Below are positions 15,171 to 24,520 of a stretch of DNA of 64,000 nt, piece by piece. The notes under the pieces were generated by a model. That model was not told the origin of the DNA and did not search any database. It saw only the letters and a program-made list of their open reading frames with translations. Source of the stretch: Flavobacteriales bacterium (GTDB lineage Bacteria > Bacteroidota > Bacteroidia > Flavobacteriales_D > Sanyastnellaceae); assembly GCA_947456965.1 (NCBI GenBank), contig CANGTU010000011.1, positions 1 through 64,000 of the forward strand, written 5' to 3'. Position 1 is the first letter of the stretch, and the number at the start of each line of letters is the position of its first letter. A program made the position numbers and the translations under genes.

Positions 15171-16439
15171 CTAAGCGGTATTGAATTCAAGAGTGAACGT
15201 ACTACCCTTTCCCGGTGTGCTTTCTACGAAAACCCTTCCACCGTGGGCCCTCATCATCGTTTTCACGTAGAACAATCCCAGGCCGAAGCCCTTCACATCG
15301 TGGCGGTTTCCGGTGGGAACCCGGTAAAATTTGTCGAAGATCATCTTCTGGTGAGCCTTGGATATCCCGATGCCGTGATCGGTAATACTGACCCACAACC
15401 TGCCCTTCTGGTTAGACGTGCGCACCGTTACATTCGGGTGTTCACCGGAGTACTTCACGGCATTATCGAGCAGATTGTACACCATATTGGTAACATGGAG
15501 CTGATCGCCGAGGATGGCAGAATTTTCCGCTTCCAAGGCGACTGTGATGGCACCATCAATCTCCTCGATCTTCACACGGAATGTACCCTCCGCCTTGCGG
15601 ATGATGGTGTGGAGATCCACCAGCTCCATCTTCAGCTTCACCCGTCCGGGCGAAAGGGAGGCAATCTGGAGCACCTTTTCTACCTGACTTCGCAGGCGCT
15701 CGTTCTCATTGCGAATAATATGTACGTACTGATTGAAACGGTCAGGCTGCTGTCCGATATCCGGGGCTGAGAGGGCCTCTGTAGAAAGAGCGATGGTGCT
15801 GATGGGCGTTTTCAGCTCATGCGTCATATTGTTGATGAAATCGGTCTTTACCTCTGAAAGGCGCTTCTGGCGAAGCAGAAGAAGAATGGTATAGGAGAAG
15901 AACAGGACGATGAAGAAGATGATTATGCTGGAGTACATCCAGAAGTCGAGCTGGCGGAGAATGAGCGCTGTCTTGTTGGGAAAGAGCACCCCGAAATAGT
16001 GCCCGTCGGGGTCCAGATTGATCAATTCCTGAATCTTCTCTGCCCTGCCTGTGACCGGGTTTCCGAAGTCCACTTTGCCTCCAAATACGATGCTGTCGGT
16101 GAAGCAGTCATAGATTCCGTATTCAAAATCCTCGGTGAGGTTGGACCGCTCGAATTCCTCGCGGAGGAGTGTTTCCAGCAGGTATGGTTCGGGCGTTTCA
16201 TTGATATTGGCCACAAAAAAATTGGCCTGCTTCTGCAATACAGGCTCGGTCACTGCCGAGTCCTTATTCATGATCAATATTTCGCCCACCACCCGGGTGA
16301 GTGCCATGACTACGCGGTCATTGAACTGCTGTTCCTGGATGCTGTATGCCTTGCGAACCCAGTACACCTGTCCAGCCACGATAAGCCCCAGCGACACGAT
16401 CGCCAGCAGGATAACAATAAATATGGTCTTTCGGCTCAC
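15171..16439 (-). CDS. Membrane sensor histidine kinase (RprX-like)
   Basis: A 422-residue kinase starting at a GTG codon at 16439. Transmembrane helices at ~residues 5-27 and ~168-190 enclose a ~140-residue periplasmic sensor domain. Then come HisKA with the phospho-acceptor His207 (NNMTHELKTPISTI) and an HATPase_c domain with the N box (NMVYNLLDNAVKYS), G1 (DHGIGIS), F box (FDKFYRVP) and G2 (GFGLGLFYV). It has no PAS or HAMP domain that can be seen. It precedes its response regulator by two bases and is divergent from the ThiF/MoeB gene, sharing a ~70-base promoter region. Confidence 0.92.
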   Translation of the reverse strand: MSRKTIFIVILLAIVSLGLIVAGQVYWVRKAYSIQEQQFNDRVVMALTRVVGEILIMNKDSAVTEPVLQKQANFFVANINETPEPYLLETLLREEFERSNLTEDFEYGIYDCFTDSIVFGGKVDFGNPVTGRAEKIQELINLDPDGHYFGVLFPNKTALILRQLDFWMYSSIIIFFIVLFFSYTILLLLRQKRLSEVKTDFINNMTHELKTPISTIALSTEALSAPDIGQQPDRFNQYVHIIRNENERLRSQVEKVLQIASLSPGRVKLKMELVDLHTIIRKAEGTFRVKIEEIDGAITVALEAENSAILGDQLHVTNMVYNLLDNAVKYSGEHPNVTVRTSNQKGRLWVSITDHGIGISKAHQKMIFDKFYRVPTGNRHDVKGFGLGLFYVKTMMRAHGGRVFVESTPGKGSTFTLEFNTA

Positions 16440-16511
16440 GTGGGCAAGTTAGCCGATTCGGTGCTCGGGAACTGCGGATTAACATTCTGGAAAAGCAGGT
16501 ACCTTCGCTTC

Positions 16512-17615
16512 ATGGTGACCGATGAAAACCTGCACCTCTCATCCGGCGAGCGTGAGCGATACAGCCGTCACCTGAGTTTGCCCGGATTCAGTGAGTCCCA
16601 TCAGCTCATGCTCAAGGCCTCCCGCGTGCTTGTGGTCGGATGCGGCGGACTGGGACATCCGGCAGCGTCATATCTCGCAGCCGCTGGAATCGGGCGGATG
16701 GGTCTGGCTGATGGTGATGTGGTTGAGACCAGCAACCTTCAGCGGCAGATTTTTTTTACCCCCTCCGACTTGGGCCGGCCCAAGGCAGAAGTGCTTGCAG
16801 CAAGGATATCTGCGCTGAATCCGGACATGCGGTGTGAGGTCTATTCCCGGCACATCGAACCGGCTGATGCCCGGGCAGTGGTAGCGGAATACGATGTGGT
16901 GTTGGATTGCACCGATCATTTTGCTGCTCGCTACTTGCTGAATGATACCTGTGTGGCACTGAACAAGCCCCTCGTTCAGGCCAGTGTTTACCGGATGGAA
17001 GGCCAGCTCGCCACCTTCCTCTGCCGCATGCCGGATGGCAGCAGAAGTGGGCATTACCGCGACCTTTTTCCCGATCCTCCAGCGGCATCGCAGCATACGG
17101 ACTGCGCCACAGGCGGGGTGATCGGAGCTCTTGTTGGCACGCTCGGCTGCCTTCAGGCACTTGAGGTGGTGAAGGTGCTGACGGGCATCGGAGAGCCCTT
17201 GGCGAACCGTATGCTCCTGGTGGATGGCTTGACCATGGATATGCGAACGATCAGCTACAGCACGTCAGCCGCAAAGTCCACAAGTCCCGCTACGCCTCGT
17301 GCGGCCGGCCGACCGGCCAGTGGCATGAAGGAAATCAGTGCGGCCGAACTTCGGGAGTGGATGAGTGGGCAGCAATCATTCACCCTCATCGATGTGCGCG
17401 AACCCTATGAGTACGCTGCAAAAAATCTGGGTGGAGAACTGATTCCCTTAGGAGAAATCCCGGGCTCCGTGGACCGGATACCCAAAGAAGGAATGGTAGT
17501 AGTCATGTGCAAAGCCGGGGTGCGAAGTGCGCATGCCATTCATTACCTCACCAGCGCGCATGGTTATACAAACCTCATCAACCTTCGTGGTGGACTGCTT
17601 GCCTGGACCGACTAA
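16512..17615 (+). CDS. ThiF/MoeB/HesA-type adenylyltransferase fused to rhodanese
   Basis: This 367-residue protein should adenylate the C-terminal Gly-Gly of a small sulfur carrier (MoaD or ThiS type) and pass on sulfur. The E1-like domain has the ATP-binding VVGCGGLGHPAASYLAAAGIG and DGDVVETSNLQRQIFF with the conserved Arg and Gln, a second Asp in VLDCTDHFAARYLLND, and a Cys in TDCATGGVIG. Residues ~275-367 are a rhodanese with the active-site Cys in VVMCKAGVRSA. The zinc-binding CxxC pairs of classical MoeB are not present: the first reads HYRD. Its convergent neighbour's stop is only 6 bases away. Whether it acts for molybdopterin or thiamine is not decided by the context. Confidence 0.85.
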   Translation: MVTDENLHLSSGERERYSRHLSLPGFSESHQLMLKASRVLVVGCGGLGHPAASYLAAAGIGRMGLADGDVVETSNLQRQIFFTPSDLGRPKAEVLAARISALNPDMRCEVYSRHIEPADARAVVAEYDVVLDCTDHFAARYLLNDTCVALNKPLVQASVYRMEGQLATFLCRMPDGSRSGHYRDLFPDPPAASQHTDCATGGVIGALVGTLGCLQALEVVKVLTGIGEPLANRMLLVDGLTMDMRTISYSTSAAKSTSPATPRAAGRPASGMKEISAAELREWMSGQQSFTLIDVREPYEYAAKNLGGELIPLGEIPGSVDRIPKEGMVVVMCKAGVRSAHAIHYLTSAHGYTNLINLRGGLLAWTD

Positions 17616-17621
17616 TGCTAT

Positions 17622-18623
17622 TTAAAACGGGCTTGCTGTGAGCCGCAATCCGGCAAACACATCATGGTTGGAATGAACCGGCACATCGCTTCTTGAGGGA
17701 ATGATATCATAACCATATCCAGCCTGGATGGACAGTGCCATTCTTTTTGTGAGATTCACGATAGGCCATGTTCCGCTGAACTGGGGTTTAATCGCCAACC
17801 CTGCATCTGCCCGCACTTCATACCATCCTACTCCGGCTCCAAACCGGAAGCTCAGCTTCTTGAAAACGGTTCGGGCCAGCTGCATATTGAAATGGGTGAT
17901 ACGATTCAATCCTCCGAGACTTTCCCTGCGAAGCGACAAATCATATGAGGTAAACCGGAAAAGCCAGAAGCGATCCCGGAGAAGGCCGGTAGTTCCAACC
18001 GTCCAGGTGGGATAGCCCGGATCCATCCCACGAAGTGAAAATCCGCCGTGTACATAGTACGACGGTCGGGTATAATAGGAATAATTAAATTCATAGGTAG
18101 GCTGGATAATGGCAAGTTCGCGGAGGGTAACACCAAACCTCGCCATCCAATCGCCAAGAAAATCCAGGTTCATTTCATCGATGGCAGCATATTGGAACTG
18201 CGTGTTAATCTGTTCAGCCACTTCCCTTCCGAGGGTTTGTTCAACAAGATAGCCCACTGCACAAATATTCCCCGCATCATCTATAAAGCAGGGACGACGG
18301 CCGCCTTCTATTTCTGTATTTTCCGGAAATACACCAGCATGGGCATAGTCTCGCAGGAGGCGGAGCAGATGAGCCCGGTTGGCGCGTTGATCATTGGAGA
18401 GGTGATCGGGCGAAGCTGAGGAAAGGACATCCGCAGCGTACATCAAGTGACAGGCGATCCTCTCTTTCTCGGGAGTTCCGGTGCCGGGTAACTCGCCGTA
18501 TGCATTGATCCATGAGGCATCACCGAGAATGGGATTGATGCTGTATAAGGGCGCGTAGCCAGCTTCCGGCGCGGGCCGGCAGGCTAAAGCCAGGCAGAGG
18601 GTTAGTGTGATGATGACTCTCAT
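17622..18623 (-). CDS. Predicted exported lipoprotein of unknown function
   Basis: A 333-residue product if started at ATG 18623, which gives MRVIITLTLCLALACRPAPE, a typical lipoprotein signal with the lipid-modified Cys at 15. A longer frame reaching 18740 would run into the preceding gene and lacks a signal peptide. The N-terminal half (ASWINAYGELPGTGTPEKER... HLLRLLRDYAHAGVFPEN... CFIDDAGNICAVGYLVEQTLG) looks globular with paired cysteines. The second half has repeated Gly/aromatic strands (YVHGGFSLRG, FRFGAGVGWYEVRA, IQAGYGYDI) and ends LTASPF, like an outer-membrane barrel. No family name could be assigned. It follows the CBS-domain transporter gene after 58 bases. Confidence 0.75.
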   Translation of the reverse strand: MRVIITLTLCLALACRPAPEAGYAPLYSINPILGDASWINAYGELPGTGTPEKERIACHLMYAADVLSSASPDHLSNDQRANRAHLLRLLRDYAHAGVFPENTEIEGGRRPCFIDDAGNICAVGYLVEQTLGREVAEQINTQFQYAAIDEMNLDFLGDWMARFGVTLRELAIIQPTYEFNYSYYTRPSYYVHGGFSLRGMDPGYPTWTVGTTGLLRDRFWLFRFTSYDLSLRRESLGGLNRITHFNMQLARTVFKKLSFRFGAGVGWYEVRADAGLAIKPQFSGTWPIVNLTKRMALSIQAGYGYDIIPSRSDVPVHSNHDVFAGLRLTASPF

Positions 18624-18681
18624 AGGCGATATGCTGCATACCCGACGCAAGAATGGCCAAATTCCATAACGCTGCGCGAAA

Positions 18682-19974
18682 TTATTCATCCTCCGCTCCT
18701 GGAATCCTGCGCACGAGGATCTTATCAATACGCTGACCATCCTTATCCACGACCTCCAGAATCAAGTGCTCAAACACCGCCTGATCACCGACCTTCGGAA
18801 TGGCATTGTGCAAGTAGATGAACAATCCGGCCACGGTGGCAAACTGGTCCTGAATACCCTCGTTGGGCGAAGTATCGAAGTATTTGAAAAATTCCAGCAC
18901 GGAATATTGCCCATCCACCAGCCATGAGTGCTCATCCCGTTGCACCATGGCGTATTCATCCTGGTCAAACTCAGTGGCATCGCCTACCAGTGCATCTACC
19001 ACATCATCCATGGTGATGATACCTTGCGTGGTTCCATACTCATCCAGCACGATACCGTAGTGCATTTTTTCCTTCCGGAACAACTCGAGCACCTGGTAGG
19101 CATACATATTCTCATTGAGAAACAGAGGTTCGCGGATAATGGGCCTGAGGCTGAACGATTCATCCGTTGGCGAGCCGAACAGATCCTTCAGGAGCACGAT
19201 TCCGATGACGTGGTCGATATCATCTTCCTCGCACACCGGATATGCGCTATGTTTTTCGGCATTAATCCTCGCGGATATTGTTTCCCATGAGTCCGATATA
19301 TCGAAATAGATAAGGTCGCTGCGGTGCGTGCAGAGCGAACTCACCTTGCGGTCGCCCAGCTCAAACACCCGCTCCACGATATTTTGTTCGATATCCTGGA
19401 TTTCCCCTCCCTCGGCGCTTTCCTTGATGATGGACTTAATTTCCTCCTCGGAAACCCGGCTCTCGGAAGTCTTGCGGATCCCCAGAATCTTGAGCAGGAT
19501 ATCATTGGTGAACGTCAGCATCCATACAAATGGCGAAGTCAGCCGGGCAATCCACTTCATCGGCCGGGCCAGCATAATGGCGATGGGCTCCGGATAAGTC
19601 ATGCCTATGCGCTTCGGAAGCAGCTCTCCAAAAAGGATGGAGAAGAAGGTAATAGCGACTACCACGATACCTACGGCAAGTGAATCAGCCCATCCGGCGA
19701 CTGACGGGAACCGGGCGAGCCAGAGCGCCAGATCCTGGGTGATGTTTTCTCCGCTGTATACCCCGAGCAGGATACCGATCAGCGTGATGCCAATCTGGAC
19801 AGTGGAGAGGAACCGGGTGGGATGCTCCGCGAGATCGAGGGCTGTGCGCGCGCCTGACTGGCCTTTCTTGCGGGCATTCTCCAGCTTGAACTTGCGGGAG
19901 GAAACCAGCGACATTTCCGCCATGGAGAAAACGCCATTCAGGATAACCAGGAGGAAGATGATGAGCAACTCCAT
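18682..19974 (-). CDS. CNNM/CBS/CorC_HlyC family membrane protein (hemolysin-C type)
   Basis: This 430-residue protein has the standard three-part layout. A DUF21/CNNM membrane domain with four helices (start MELLIIFLLVILNGVFSMAE; FSILFGELLPKRIGM) occupies ~1-190. A CBS pair with SRVSEEEIKSIIKESAEGGE before it and HYGIVLDEYGTTQGIITMDDVVDALVGD at its end follows. The C-terminal CorC_HlyC domain is DGQYSVLEFFKYF... TVAGLFIYLHNAIPKVGD. Members are linked to Mg2+/Co2+ or other divalent cation efflux and are often misnamed hemolysins. The gene is divergent from fabD with 78 bases between starts. Confidence 0.93.
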   Translation of the reverse strand: MELLIIFLLVILNGVFSMAEMSLVSSRKFKLENARKKGQSGARTALDLAEHPTRFLSTVQIGITLIGILLGVYSGENITQDLALWLARFPSVAGWADSLAVGIVVVAITFFSILFGELLPKRIGMTYPEPIAIMLARPMKWIARLTSPFVWMLTFTNDILLKILGIRKTSESRVSEEEIKSIIKESAEGGEIQDIEQNIVERVFELGDRKVSSLCTHRSDLIYFDISDSWETISARINAEKHSAYPVCEEDDIDHVIGIVLLKDLFGSPTDESFSLRPIIREPLFLNENMYAYQVLELFRKEKMHYGIVLDEYGTTQGIITMDDVVDALVGDATEFDQDEYAMVQRDEHSWLVDGQYSVLEFFKYFDTSPNEGIQDQFATVAGLFIYLHNAIPKVGDQAVFEHLILEVVDKDGQRIDKILVRRIPGAEDE

Positions 19975-20052
19975 GATGAGGGCGTGTCAAAGATACGCAG
20001 TATGGCAGATCGGCTTCCGGCTGCAGGCAGGGCCTTCCCTTACATTCGCATC

Positions 20053-20934
20053 ATGAAAGCCTATGTTTTTCCCGGCCAGGGCTCGCAGTTTCCGGGCATG
20101 GCCAAAGAGCTGTATGATGCATCGTCAGCGGCTCGTGATATAATGGAAGAAGCCAATGGCATCCTGGGGTTCCGGCTCACGGACATCATGTTCTCCGGTA
20201 CCGAGGAGGACCTCAGGCAAACCCGGGTAACTCAGCCCGCCATATTCCTTCACAGTGTAGTGATGGCGCGTATGCTGGGTGATCGGTTCCAGCCCGACAT
20301 GGTTGCCGGACACAGTCTCGGTGAGTTCAGCGCGCTGGTGGCGAATGGCACCCTGGTCTTTGCCGATGCCCTCAGGCTGGTATATGCTCGGGCCATGGCC
20401 ATGCAGAAGGCCTGCGAAGCCAACCCTTCCACCATGGCTGCGATCCTCGGGCTGGATGATTCCGTGGTCGAGGAAATCTGTGCTTCAACCCCGGGTGTGG
20501 TGGTAGCTGCCAATTATAACTGTCCGGGCCAGCTCGTTATCTCCGGAGAAAACGCTGCTGTGGACGCTGCCTGTACGGCCCTCACTGCTGCAGGAGCCAA
20601 GCGCGCGCTGAGGCTCGCCGTGGGCGGTGCATTCCACAGCCCGCTCATGGAACCGGCGCGGGTGGAACTCGAGCTGGCCATCCGGTCCACTCCCTTCTCC
20701 AGTCCGGTTTGTCCGGTTTACCAGAACGTAACGGCAAGTGCCGTTTCGGATCCCGGTGAAATCCAGCGCAACCTTGTGCTTCAGCTCACCGCTCCTGTGC
20801 GGTGGACGCAGACCATGAACCGCATGATCTCCGACGGCTGCTCGGAAGTCATTGAGGTCGGTCCGGGCAAGGTGTTGCAGGGGCTGTTCAAAAAAGTGAA
20901 CCGCGACCTGCCGACTGCCAGCGCTGAAGTCTGA
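20053..20934 (+). CDS. fabD: Malonyl-CoA:acyl carrier protein transacylase
   Basis: A 293-residue enzyme moving malonyl from CoA to ACP for fatty acid elongation. The start MKAYVFPGQGSQFPGM has the conserved GQGSQ loop. The catalytic serine is in VAGHSLGEFSAL (Ser88), the Arg that binds the malonyl carboxylate lies in LVYARAMAMQ, and the catalytic His is in VGGAFHSPLM. EVIEVGPGKVLQGLFKKVN closes the fold. Start at ATG 20053 gives the family length; an upstream frame from 19984 has no homology-like content. A strong terminator follows. Confidence 0.96.
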   Translation: MKAYVFPGQGSQFPGMAKELYDASSAARDIMEEANGILGFRLTDIMFSGTEEDLRQTRVTQPAIFLHSVVMARMLGDRFQPDMVAGHSLGEFSALVANGTLVFADALRLVYARAMAMQKACEANPSTMAAILGLDDSVVEEICASTPGVVVAANYNCPGQLVISGENAAVDAACTALTAAGAKRALRLAVGGAFHSPLMEPARVELELAIRSTPFSSPVCPVYQNVTASAVSDPGEIQRNLVLQLTAPVRWTQTMNRMISDGCSEVIEVGPGKVLQGLFKKVNRDLPTASAEV

Positions 20935-20973
20935 GTCATCTTTGTGCCTGACCACTCCCTTCCTGAAAAAAAA

Positions 20974-21003
20974 ACGGGCGGCTGGAAACATCCGGCCGCC
21001 CGT
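20974..21003. terminator. Bidirectional terminator between fabD and the metalloprotease gene
   Basis: ACGGGCGGCTGG and CCGGCCGCCCGT form a 12-base stem with one G-U pair around AAACAT. It is preceded by an A-run of nine and followed by TGTATTT, so it is strongest for the minus-strand gene and adequate for fabD. The two genes converge on it. Confidence 0.8.
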
Positions 21004-21026
21004 TGTATTTCATGACCTGCGCAGGC

Positions 21027-23996
21027 CTAGCGGCCAACGATAAGTCTGGTTGTTTTGACATCAGTGCCCCGCACTTCGAGCATATATGCTCCTGCAGCCA
21101 GTTCGGGCAGCGTAATTCTTCGCCGCACGACCCCGGATGGAAGGTGGCCCAGACCTGCGCTATGCACAAGTTGTCCGGTTTGCGAATAGATGCGCAGTTC
21201 CGTATTGCCCTGAACGGACATTGCAAAGGAGAGTTCGATCTCGCGGTTGCCGGTGCTGAGCGGATTGGGCCAGGCCACGAGGTGGATCTGGGCATCCTCC
21301 AGCTCGGCTACAGAAACCGTGGTCGCATCATAAAGGATGAAATCATCCAGTGCTGCCTCTATGAGGGAGCCTCCCTGAAGGTTTTCGAGCGGGCGTATGG
21401 AATCCGAGGCAATGAACCGGAAGCGCATCTGAGCGGTGGGCTCGAGGTAGTCGCTCACGCGGAATGCGTTGCGTCTCCAGCGCATATCAGAGGTCTTCGT
21501 ATCCTCAATTTCCGTCCAAGTGGAGCCGCCATTGTTGCTCATGAACACCTGCCAGTAGTCGGCTCCCGGATTGGCACCGCCGGGAGGACTATTGGTGTAC
21601 CAACGCCAGTAAGCCACCACGGGTTCATCATAGGATGACATATCGATGATGCTCGATTGCAGTGTGGTGCGTCCAGCATCCACGTCGGCCACTCCTATTC
21701 CTTCTGATTCGTTGGGGGCATTTCCGGTGACGAAGCAATACTCCCCGTCAGGCGTCACCTGCGTGAACGTCTGCACAATCGTACCCGGTGCGGCATCGGT
21801 GGTTTGGGATCCGATGGGGACATCGTTAGTCCATTGGCCGGTGGTCGCATTATCACCGAAAACACCGGTTTGCCAGGCGCCCCAGTCTTCATTGTTGTCA
21901 CAATCATGCACGCCCACTACTTCTACACCCGAGAGGACGAAGTGAGGCAGGGCGGGGAACGGATCCAGCTGAGCGCCACGGGGCGTCACATTGCTGACGA
22001 AGTCATTCACATCGCGGGTAAGGAGGTAGTATCCGATTACTGTAGACGGCTCCTGACCATCTATGGCGGTCATGTAGTTGTTGCCACCGCTGTTGGTCAT
22101 AGGTACCATTTGCCAGGCACCGTTGTTGATGCGGTAAGCACATTCTACATTCTGAAGGTACTGGGTGAAGGGAAACTGCAGTGTGAGGGTAGCATTCAGT
22201 TCGAGCTCCTGCTCTGCGGGAACGAACTGCTGCGCGGTATGCGAAAGCGTGGCATTGCTGAGCAGCGTGATGCCGTGGATGTAGAAACCTTCCACGATGG
22301 CATTGCCATTGGGCGTGCCGTTGGTGATATCTCCGTCATCATCGTCGGCCTGAAGCGCGTCAATGAGCACGTCTGTGTAGGCCACACCCTCGTTTCCATT
22401 GGTATTCATGGCCTGCAATCCGTTGTATGCCTCGAGGAAGAGAGACATGGTGAGAGGCCAGTTGGCGCCCATGAGCTGGTGGGATCGCCACCAGGCACCC
22501 ATGATGATTTCGCCGTCGTTGTGCACCTGTCCGAGTAAATCAATCGGATACACCTTGGGCTCTTCGTTATAGATGCGGATACCCTCCTCGTTGTCCGTGT
22601 AGAAACCAATGGCCAGCACCGGGTTATCAGTAAGGGAAATGGCCCAGAAGTCAGCGTAGCCTTCGTTCATCGCTCCATTGATGAATGCGCCACCGATGGA
22701 TTGGTAGTACACGTCATTGATTCCGTGGGCATATTCGTGATAGACCACATCATGCACGAGCGAAGTCGCGTTGCATCCGCCTCCGATATTATAGAAGTTG
22801 ATGGATTCTCCGTCATAAAAAGCATTGCACTCGCCGGCTACATCAATGTTGGTGGGGATTTGAAAATCCATGTCATCGAATGCCGGAAGCCAGGTCTTGA
22901 GGTGTTTGTGAATGCGTTGAACACTGGCGTAGGCTGAGCGCTCGCGGATATTGCCACCACCGAAGACCATGGTACCATTTTCCAGCGTAACCGTTTGCTG
23001 CGGTGTGGTTCCATTCGTGTAAATCCTGGACCATGGACCCATGAGCCGCACAGTGGCGGAGGTTCCCGGATTGGCCGTCACGTCGAGCACACCATCCTCG
23101 TCCGCATTGAAGGTGGTTCCGCTGATGGAGACCTCGATATTGGGCAGAGGAGCATTCACAGCAGGAATCCAGGGATTCTCTTCGTGAATATTGCCCACGA
23201 TGGTAGCGGTCGTATTCACCGGTGGGCACATGGCCGGATGGCGGCAGTCACCGCCGTGGTGTTTCACTTCATTGTACCGGGACAGTAGTTGTCCGGACTG
23301 CGCATCCACAAGACAGCGCCATGCCGAAGGGATACCGGTTGTGCTTCTGGCGTGCACCGTGAGGGCGTACACCAGACGGGGAGTGAAAGCATTGGCTGAA
23401 GGCACCGGGAGGATGCACAGTTCGCCGGGATTATCGATCCACTCGATGCCTTCGACGCCTGCTGATGCTGCGGGTTCGGCAGCGGATGATGGCAAAGCCG
23501 GCACCACGCTGAAGTCCTGAATGGGGTAGTAATCCAACCCGAAGAGCACCACCTGATTATTCAGCATTTTGACTGTGACCCGGCTGTCTATGACCTGCAG
23601 TCCTTGATACAACTGACGGAAGTTCACCCAGTCGTACTTTCCTGAAGGCTGAGCAGAGAAGGGAACGAGATCTGAGGTGGGCACCCCGAACGCTGCGAGC
23701 TGACCTTCGAGGAATGCCATGGCGCGCTCGGACGATGAGTTACCCGAAACAGGAATGGGCTTTCCGTAGGCCCGGTGAGGCAGACCGTTGGCTTCATTGA
23801 AGTGGACGTACCAGGTACCATGCTGGTTGATGAAACCTTGCCAGGCCGGCTGATCGCGGAGTTCGGACTGGCGGTTGAGATCCGGACGACGATCCTGGAC
23901 ATAACGCACCTCCAGCGCATCCTGAAAGGATTCGGGAGATTGGGTGCCCCCTCTGGAAACCAGGAGGATAGCGACAAGAAAGAGAAATGTTCTCAT
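21027..23996 (-). CDS. Secreted M36-type (fungalysin-like) zinc metalloprotease with T9SS tail
   Basis: A 989-residue extracellular protease. Start at 23996 gives the signal peptide MRTFLFLVAILLVSRGGTQS; an upstream ATG at 24038 lacks one. Residues ~100-250 are an FTP/PepSY-type propeptide (YDWVNFRQLYQGLQVIDSRV... LVDAQSGQLLSRYNEV). The catalytic domain has the zinc motif HEYAH (His420, Glu421, His424) and the third ligand region in GAMNEGYADFWAISL. DNPVLAIGFYTD and TNGTPNGNAIV are typical of family M36. The C-terminal part holds a carbohydrate-binding-like jelly roll (TTLQSSIIDMSSYDEPVVAY... RFRFIASD) and a final ~75-residue T9SS type A sorting domain (AWPNPL... GAYMLEVRGTDVKTTRLIVG). It probably degrades external protein for nutrition. 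Confidence 0.9.
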   Translation of the reverse strand: MRTFLFLVAILLVSRGGTQSPESFQDALEVRYVQDRRPDLNRQSELRDQPAWQGFINQHGTWYVHFNEANGLPHRAYGKPIPVSGNSSSERAMAFLEGQLAAFGVPTSDLVPFSAQPSGKYDWVNFRQLYQGLQVIDSRVTVKMLNNQVVLFGLDYYPIQDFSVVPALPSSAAEPAASAGVEGIEWIDNPGELCILPVPSANAFTPRLVYALTVHARSTTGIPSAWRCLVDAQSGQLLSRYNEVKHHGGDCRHPAMCPPVNTTATIVGNIHEENPWIPAVNAPLPNIEVSISGTTFNADEDGVLDVTANPGTSATVRLMGPWSRIYTNGTTPQQTVTLENGTMVFGGGNIRERSAYASVQRIHKHLKTWLPAFDDMDFQIPTNIDVAGECNAFYDGESINFYNIGGGCNATSLVHDVVYHEYAHGINDVYYQSIGGAFINGAMNEGYADFWAISLTDNPVLAIGFYTDNEEGIRIYNEEPKVYPIDLLGQVHNDGEIIMGAWWRSHQLMGANWPLTMSLFLEAYNGLQAMNTNGNEGVAYTDVLIDALQADDDDGDITNGTPNGNAIVEGFYIHGITLLSNATLSHTAQQFVPAEQELELNATLTLQFPFTQYLQNVECAYRINNGAWQMVPMTNSGGNNYMTAIDGQEPSTVIGYYLLTRDVNDFVSNVTPRGAQLDPFPALPHFVLSGVEVVGVHDCDNNEDWGAWQTGVFGDNATTGQWTNDVPIGSQTTDAAPGTIVQTFTQVTPDGEYCFVTGNAPNESEGIGVADVDAGRTTLQSSIIDMSSYDEPVVAYWRWYTNSPPGGANPGADYWQVFMSNNGGSTWTEIEDTKTSDMRWRRNAFRVSDYLEPTAQMRFRFIASDSIRPLENLQGGSLIEAALDDFILYDATTVSVAELEDAQIHLVAWPNPLSTGNREIELSFAMSVQGNTELRIYSQTGQLVHSAGLGHLPSGVVRRRITLPELAAGAYMLEVRGTDVKTTRLIVGR

Positions 23997-24083
23997 AGAA
24001 GCATAATTAATGCCCCCAAAATAAACCACACCAGTCATGAACGAAGATCAAAAAACCTTCCCCATTGGAAGGTTAAGGATAGC

Positions 24084-24311
24084 TCAGGCTTTTCGGGCCT
24101 CGGCAATGAAGGAAAAGAGGCTCTGCATGGTTTCCTCCCTCTCCCGGAGTTGTTCCTCCAGGCGGGTTTTCTCATGCCTGAGGCGTTCCAGTTCAGACAG
24201 GAGCGCGGTGAGCTCTGCGAAAGTTTCGGATGACGATTGGGGATTGTGCATTGGTTTCAGGTTTTGCAGTTTTTCGGATACCAATTTACCCGGGTGACCT
24301 ATGAAGGCCAT
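24084..24311 (-). CDS. Small coiled-coil protein
   Basis: Up to 75 residues. The C-terminal ~45 (TFAELTALLSELERLRHEKT then RLEEQLREREETMQSLFSF) form a continuous leucine-zipper-like heptad pattern. A GGAAG lies 9 bases before the ATG at 24311; an internal ATG at 24251 (MHNPQSSSETF) would give 55 residues and is equally plausible from sequence character. It is upstream of the metalloprotease gene on the same strand, 87 bases away. No named family; it may be a small structural or regulatory protein. The regular heptads make chance origin less likely. Confidence 0.5.
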   Translation of the reverse strand: MAFIGHPGKLVSEKLQNLKPMHNPQSSSETFAELTALLSELERLRHEKTRLEEQLREREETMQSLFSFIAEARKA

Positions 24312-24520
24312 TTATGAGCACTTCCGAGTTTCCAACAACAACGGGTGTGCAAGGGGATTCTCGAATGGCCAAACCGGCGGATTCACGAGGGAAATGGGGC
24401 AAATATGATTTTTGTCACCCCGGATATTGACCGCACTCATAATAATGATCCGGGACCTGCGCCCACCTTCGCGCCACACTCCGGTTACCTCTGTGAGGGT
24501 TCCGGGAAGAACCAATCCAT

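Noticed and set aside
18624-18740. N-terminal extension of the lipoprotein frame to 18740
   Set aside because: It overlaps the upstream gene's 3' end and lacks a signal peptide; the lipobox start at 18623 explains the protein better.
24414-24431. GTCA-N10-TGAC dyad upstream of the universal stress gene as a CRP/FNR site
   Set aside because: Arms are only four bases and spacing does not match known CRP/FNR sites; expected by chance.
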